Positions 60,814 to 64,000 of a stretch of 64,000 nucleotides of DNA are shown here, piece after piece (position 1 is the stretch's first letter; each line of letters starts with the position of its first letter). Position numbers and translations under genes: made by a program. The notes under the pieces are model-generated. The model was not told the DNA's origin. It did not search any database and worked only from the letters and a program-made list of their open reading frames with translations. Source of the stretch: UBA3069 sp050633465 (GTDB lineage Bacteria > Pseudomonadota > Alphaproteobacteria > Rhodobacterales > Rhodobacteraceae); assembly GCA_050633465.1 (NCBI GenBank), contig JBOEGO010000004.1:124001-188000 (forward strand), given 5' to 3'.

Positions 60814-63698
60814 TCGGCGGCGGGCAGGATACGGCGCGATTGCGTGGCCTGATCGTTGTAATCTGTTTGCCAGTCGGTTGGCCCGTTTGACGGGCTGACC
60901 TGCACCGCCGTCACCTTGTATTCGGGGCAATTGGTGGCCCAGTCGGAATAATCGGTGGTGATGACATTGGCCTGCGTATCAGGGTGGTGAAAGGTGGTGT
61001 AAACCACGCCCGGGCTGACGCGGGTGGTGATTTCGGCGCGCAGGGTCGTATCGCCCGAACGGCTGGCCAGACGCACGAAATCGCCATCTTTCAGCCCGCG
61101 GTTTTCCGCGTCATGGGGGTGAATTTCCAGCACATCCTGATCATGCCAGACCACGTTTTCGGTGCGTCGCGTCTGCGCGCCCACGTTATATTGCGACAGG
61201 ATGCGCCCCGTGGTCAGCAACAGCGGAAAGCGCGGGCCGGTTTTTTCGTCGGTCGCGACATATTCGGTGACGATGAACCGCCCCTTGCCGCGCACGAACC
61301 CGTCGACATGCATCAGGGGTGTGCCGTCTGGCGCATCGTCATTGCAGGGCCATTGCACCGATCCTTTTTCATCCAGCAGGTCATAGGTGACATTGGCAAA
61401 GGCAGGTGTGGTTGCCGCGATTTCCGCCATGATTTCAGAGGGGTGGGTGTAGTCCCATTTTCTGTCGCCCTCATTCAGGCAGGCATTGGCCAGCAGTTGC
61501 GTGACCTGCCAATCGGCATAGCCGTTGCGCGGTGCCATCACGCGGCGCACTCGGTTGATGCGCCGTTCGGCATTGGTGAATGTGCCGTCCTTTTCCAGAA
61601 AGGTGGAACCGGGCAGGAACACATGTGCGTAATTCGCGGTTTCGTTCAAAAACAGGTCATGCACGATGACGCAATCCATCGCGGCCAGACCTGCGGCGAC
61701 GTGTTTTGTATCGGGGTCCGATTGCAGGATATCCTCGCCCTGACAATACAGCCCTTTGAAGCGACCCTGCACGGCCTCGTCCAGCATATTGGGGATGCGC
61801 AGGCCCGGTTCGGGGTTGATTTCCACACCCCAAGCGTTTTCGAAAAGCGCACGGGTGTCGGCGTTTTTCACATGGCGGTAGCCGGGCAATTCATGCGGGA
61901 ATGATCCCATGTCACATGAGCCTTGCACGTTATTCTGGCCGCGCAGGGGGTTCACACCCACGCCGGTGCGGCCCACGTTGCCGGTCAGCATGGCAAGGTT
62001 GGCGATGCCGATCACGGTGGTCGACCCTTGGGAATGTTCGGTCACACCCAGCCCGTAATAGATCGCGCCATTGCCACCTGTGGCGAACAGACGTGCGGCG
62101 GCGCGCAGGGTGTCGGCGGGGACATTTGTCAGCAGCTCGGTCGCCTCGGGTGAATGGCGGGGCGCGCTGACGAATTCGGCGTATTCGCTGAATTCCTCCC
62201 AGTCGCAGCGGTCCTTGATAAAGGCCTGATCCATTAATCCTTCGGTGACGATGACATGGGCCATGGCGGTGATTACGGCGACATTGGTGCCGGGGCGCAG
62301 GGGCAGGTGATGCGCGGCCTCGATATGGTTTGAACGCACGATATCGGTGCGGCGCGGGTCGATCACGATCAGCTTGGCCCCGGCGCGCAGGCGCTTTTTC
62401 AACCGGCTGGCAAACACCGGGTGGCCATCGGTGGGGTTGGCCCCGATCACGATCACCACGTCAGATTGTTCAACGGAATCAAAGTCCTGCGTGCCTGCCG
62501 AGGTGCCGAATGTCTGCCCCAGCCCGTATCCGGTGGGCGAATGGCAGACCCGCGCGCAGGTGTCGGTATTGTTGTTGCCAAACACCGCGCGGGTCAGTTT
62601 TTGCACCAGATATGTTTCTTCGTTGGTGCAGCGGCTGGATGTGATGACGCCGATGCTGTCCTTGCCGTGGGTGTCTTGCAATCCGCGCAGGCGGTTGGCG
62701 GCAAAGGTTAATACCTCGTCCCAGGACACCTCGCGCCAGGGGTCGGTGATTTTGTCGCGGATCATCGGGTTTAAAATGCGGTCGGAATGCGAGGCATAGC
62801 CATAGGCGAACCGCCCTTTGACGCAGGAATGGCCGCGATTTGCCTTGCCGTTTTTCCATGGCACCATGCGCACCAGTTGGTCGCCTTTCAACTCGGCCTT
62901 GAACGAACAACCAACGCCGCAATAGGCGCAGGTGGTGACGACAGAGCGGTCAGGCGTGCCGATTTCGGCCACTGATTTTTCCTGCAAGGTGGCGGTGGGG
63001 CAGGCCTGCACGCAGGCGCCGCAGCTGACACAATCAGAGGACAGAAAATCATCATCCCCCGCGCCGGATTTCACGCGGCTGTCAAATCCGCGCCCCTCGA
63101 TCGTCAGGGCAAAGGTGCCTTGCACCTCTTCGCAGGCGCGCACGCAGCGCGAGCAGACGATGCATTTTTCGGGATCATAGGTGAAATAGGGGTTTGATGT
63201 GTCTTTGGCGATATAGCGCGGGTTTCGGGTGCCGGATTCGCGTTGGCGGAAATGGGTGGATTGCGCATCGTAACGCACATCGCGCAGGCCGACGGCCCCC
63301 GCCATATCCTGCAATTCGCAATCCCCGTTGGCCGAACAGGTCAGGCAATCCAGCGGGTGATCCGAGATATACAGCTCCATCACGCCGCGGCGCAGCCTGG
63401 CTATTTTGGGGGTTTGGGTGTGGACCACCATGCCGGAGGTTACGGGCGTGGTGCAGGAGGCAGGCGTGCCGCGCCGCCCTTCGATTTCGACCAGACACAA
63501 CCGGCAAGAGCCGAAGGCCTCGATTGAATCGGTGGCGCAGAGTTTGGGGATCGCGATGCCCGCCATGGCGCTGGCGCGCATCACCGATGTGCCGTGGGGC
63601 ACGGTGATGTCGAACCCGTCGATGGTCAGCGTGACGGGTTTGCCCTGCTGCGCGGGGGTGCCGAAATCGGCGTCCTCGGGGAATTTGAAATCTTTCAT
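60810..63698 (-). CDS. fdsA: NAD-dependent formate dehydrogenase alpha (molybdenum) subunit
   Basis: This 962-residue catalytic subunit oxidises formate to CO2. A [2Fe-2S] domain (Cys54, 65, 68, 82) and a His/Cys [4Fe-4S] site (His114, Cys118, 121, 127) come first. Two ferredoxin-type clusters follow (Cys179/182/185/189 and 223/226/229/233), then the [4Fe-4S] of the Mo domain (Cys257/260/264/292). The bis-MGD domain has Cys385 in ARVCHSPTGYG as Mo ligand, next to the His of the CH pair. Its N terminus is NuoG-like, so electrons pass to the FdsB flavin subunit. It overlaps its neighbours by 4 nt. Confidence 0.97.
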   Translation of the reverse strand: MKDFKFPEDADFGTPAQQGKPVTLTIDGFDITVPHGTSVMRASAMAGIAIPKLCATDSIEAFGSCRLCLVEIEGRRGTPASCTTPVTSGMVVHTQTPKIARLRRGVMELYISDHPLDCLTCSANGDCELQDMAGAVGLRDVRYDAQSTHFRQRESGTRNPRYIAKDTSNPYFTYDPEKCIVCSRCVRACEEVQGTFALTIEGRGFDSRVKSGAGDDDFLSSDCVSCGACVQACPTATLQEKSVAEIGTPDRSVVTTCAYCGVGCSFKAELKGDQLVRMVPWKNGKANRGHSCVKGRFAYGYASHSDRILNPMIRDKITDPWREVSWDEVLTFAANRLRGLQDTHGKDSIGVITSSRCTNEETYLVQKLTRAVFGNNNTDTCARVCHSPTGYGLGQTFGTSAGTQDFDSVEQSDVVIVIGANPTDGHPVFASRLKKRLRAGAKLIVIDPRRTDIVRSNHIEAAHHLPLRPGTNVAVITAMAHVIVTEGLMDQAFIKDRCDWEEFSEYAEFVSAPRHSPEATELLTNVPADTLRAAARLFATGGNGAIYYGLGVTEHSQGSTTVIGIANLAMLTGNVGRTGVGVNPLRGQNNVQGSCDMGSFPHELPGYRHVKNADTRALFENAWGVEINPEPGLRIPNMLDEAVQGRFKGLYCQGEDILQSDPDTKHVAAGLAAMDCVIVHDLFLNETANYAHVFLPGSTFLEKDGTFTNAERRINRVRRVMAPRNGYADWQVTQLLANACLNEGDRKWDYTHPSEIMAEIAATTPAFANVTYDLLDEKGSVQWPCNDDAPDGTPLMHVDGFVRGKGRFIVTEYVATDEKTGPRFPLLLTTGRILSQYNVGAQTRRTENVVWHDQDVLEIHPHDAENRGLKDGDFVRLASRSGDTTLRAEITTRVSPGVVYTTFHHPDTQANVITTDYSDWATNCPEYKVTAVQVSPSNGPTDWQTDYNDQATQSRRILPAAE

Positions 63699-64000
63699 TC
63701 CGCGGCCTCCTTTTGGGGTGCGAATTCATCGGGGAACAGGCGCAGGGCCGACATGACAGGGTAGGGGGTGAACCCGCCAAGCGCGCAGAGTGATCCATCG
63801 CGCATGGTTTCACACAGGTCTTCCAGCACCTCTTGTGCGGCAGGGTCGCCCGCCGCCATCCGGTCCAGCGTTTCAACGCCGCGCACCGCGCCGATGCGGC
63901 AGGGGGTGCATTTGCCACAGGATTCCACCGCGCAGAACTCCATCGCGAAACGGGCCATGCCCAGCATATCGGCGCTGTCATCGAATACGGTCAGCCCTGC
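63695..64000 (-). CDS. fdsB: Formate dehydrogenase beta (NADH/FMN) subunit, C-terminal part (partial)
   Basis: The frame is open to the right edge and ends at 63695; ~101 residues are in the window. It shows the NuoF-like [4Fe-4S] motif ESCGKCTPCRIG and the following LCALGG segment. FdsB carries FMN and the NAD site and passes formate electrons to NAD+. It overlaps fdsA by 4 nt. fdsG is expected beyond the edge. Confidence 0.95.
   Translation of the reverse strand, partial: AGLTVFDDSADMLGMARFAMEFCAVESCGKCTPCRIGAVRGVETLDRMAAGDPAAQEVLEDLCETMRDGSLCALGGFTPYPVMSALRLFPDEFAPQKEAAE

Noticed and set aside
1..64000. CRISPR array, insertion sequence, prophage or rRNA operon
   Set aside because: No regularly spaced direct repeats, transposase, integrase, capsid or rRNA sequence was seen on either strand.

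Overview
The window is chromosomal DNA of an alphaproteobacterium, most likely a marine Rhodobacteraceae (roseobacter-group) species. The evidence is the moderately high GC, a class I lysyl-tRNA synthetase, an alphaproteobacterial NDUFS4-type complex I accessory subunit, an FdsBACD-type soluble formate dehydrogenase, the fixHIS (ccoHIS) end of a cbb3 oxidase maturation operon, and several small proteins I know only from this family. Genus and species cannot be fixed from the sequence alone. No prophage, insertion sequence, CRISPR array or rRNA operon is visible. One tRNA, tRNA-Arg(TCT), is present.

Layout. 1-2541: end of fixHIS. 2670-10468: cell wall and housekeeping (DacA with SPOR domain, HAD phosphatase, ClpS, RsmC-like methyltransferase), then a heme block (SDR-hemF, with hemE and hemC divergent). 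10594-14523: a ybbP-ybbA ABC operon divergent from a TesA-type esterase, as in E. coli. 14782-16882: two near-identical cold-shock genes with related leaders, flanking trxC and an L,D-transpeptidase. 16883-22448: FkbM methyltransferase, a 5'-truncated gene remnant, ettA, nadD and a PBP4-type peptidase. 22845-27251: a compact four-gene Csu-like chaperone-usher pilus operon with CtrA-type half-sites upstream. 27333-36216: small membrane and stress-type proteins, lysS, a 761-residue beta-helix protein, an outer-membrane barrel, a monooxygenase-like protein, a CtrA-like response regulator with a partly degenerate receiver, and an AhpD-like protein.

36217-43185 is the most irregular stretch. It has a 23-codon lipoprotein candidate, a paired-hairpin repeat, uvrB, the NDUFS4 homologue behind a structured leader, tRNA-Arg, and a three-gene cassette of unrecognised small proteins bounded by long non-coding DNA. 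43186-54500 is housekeeping again: YbjN-like, proC-csaA-2-hydroxyacid dehydrogenase, a KAS III-like synthase, tdk, an HTH-type small protein, carB and aspS. 54681-64000 holds a DUF1800/DUF1501 export pair, a GNAT acetyltransferase, a LicD-TagD pair and the formate dehydrogenase operon, which runs off the right edge.

The most promising items are: the pilus operon, with a chaperone that stops after its first domain and clustered TTAACCAT sites; the paired 21-nt hairpin element found twice with different arm sequences but the same geometry; the three-gene cassette at 41383-42454; the CtrA-like regulator; and the LicD-TagD pair, which implies a glycerol-phosphate-type surface decoration.
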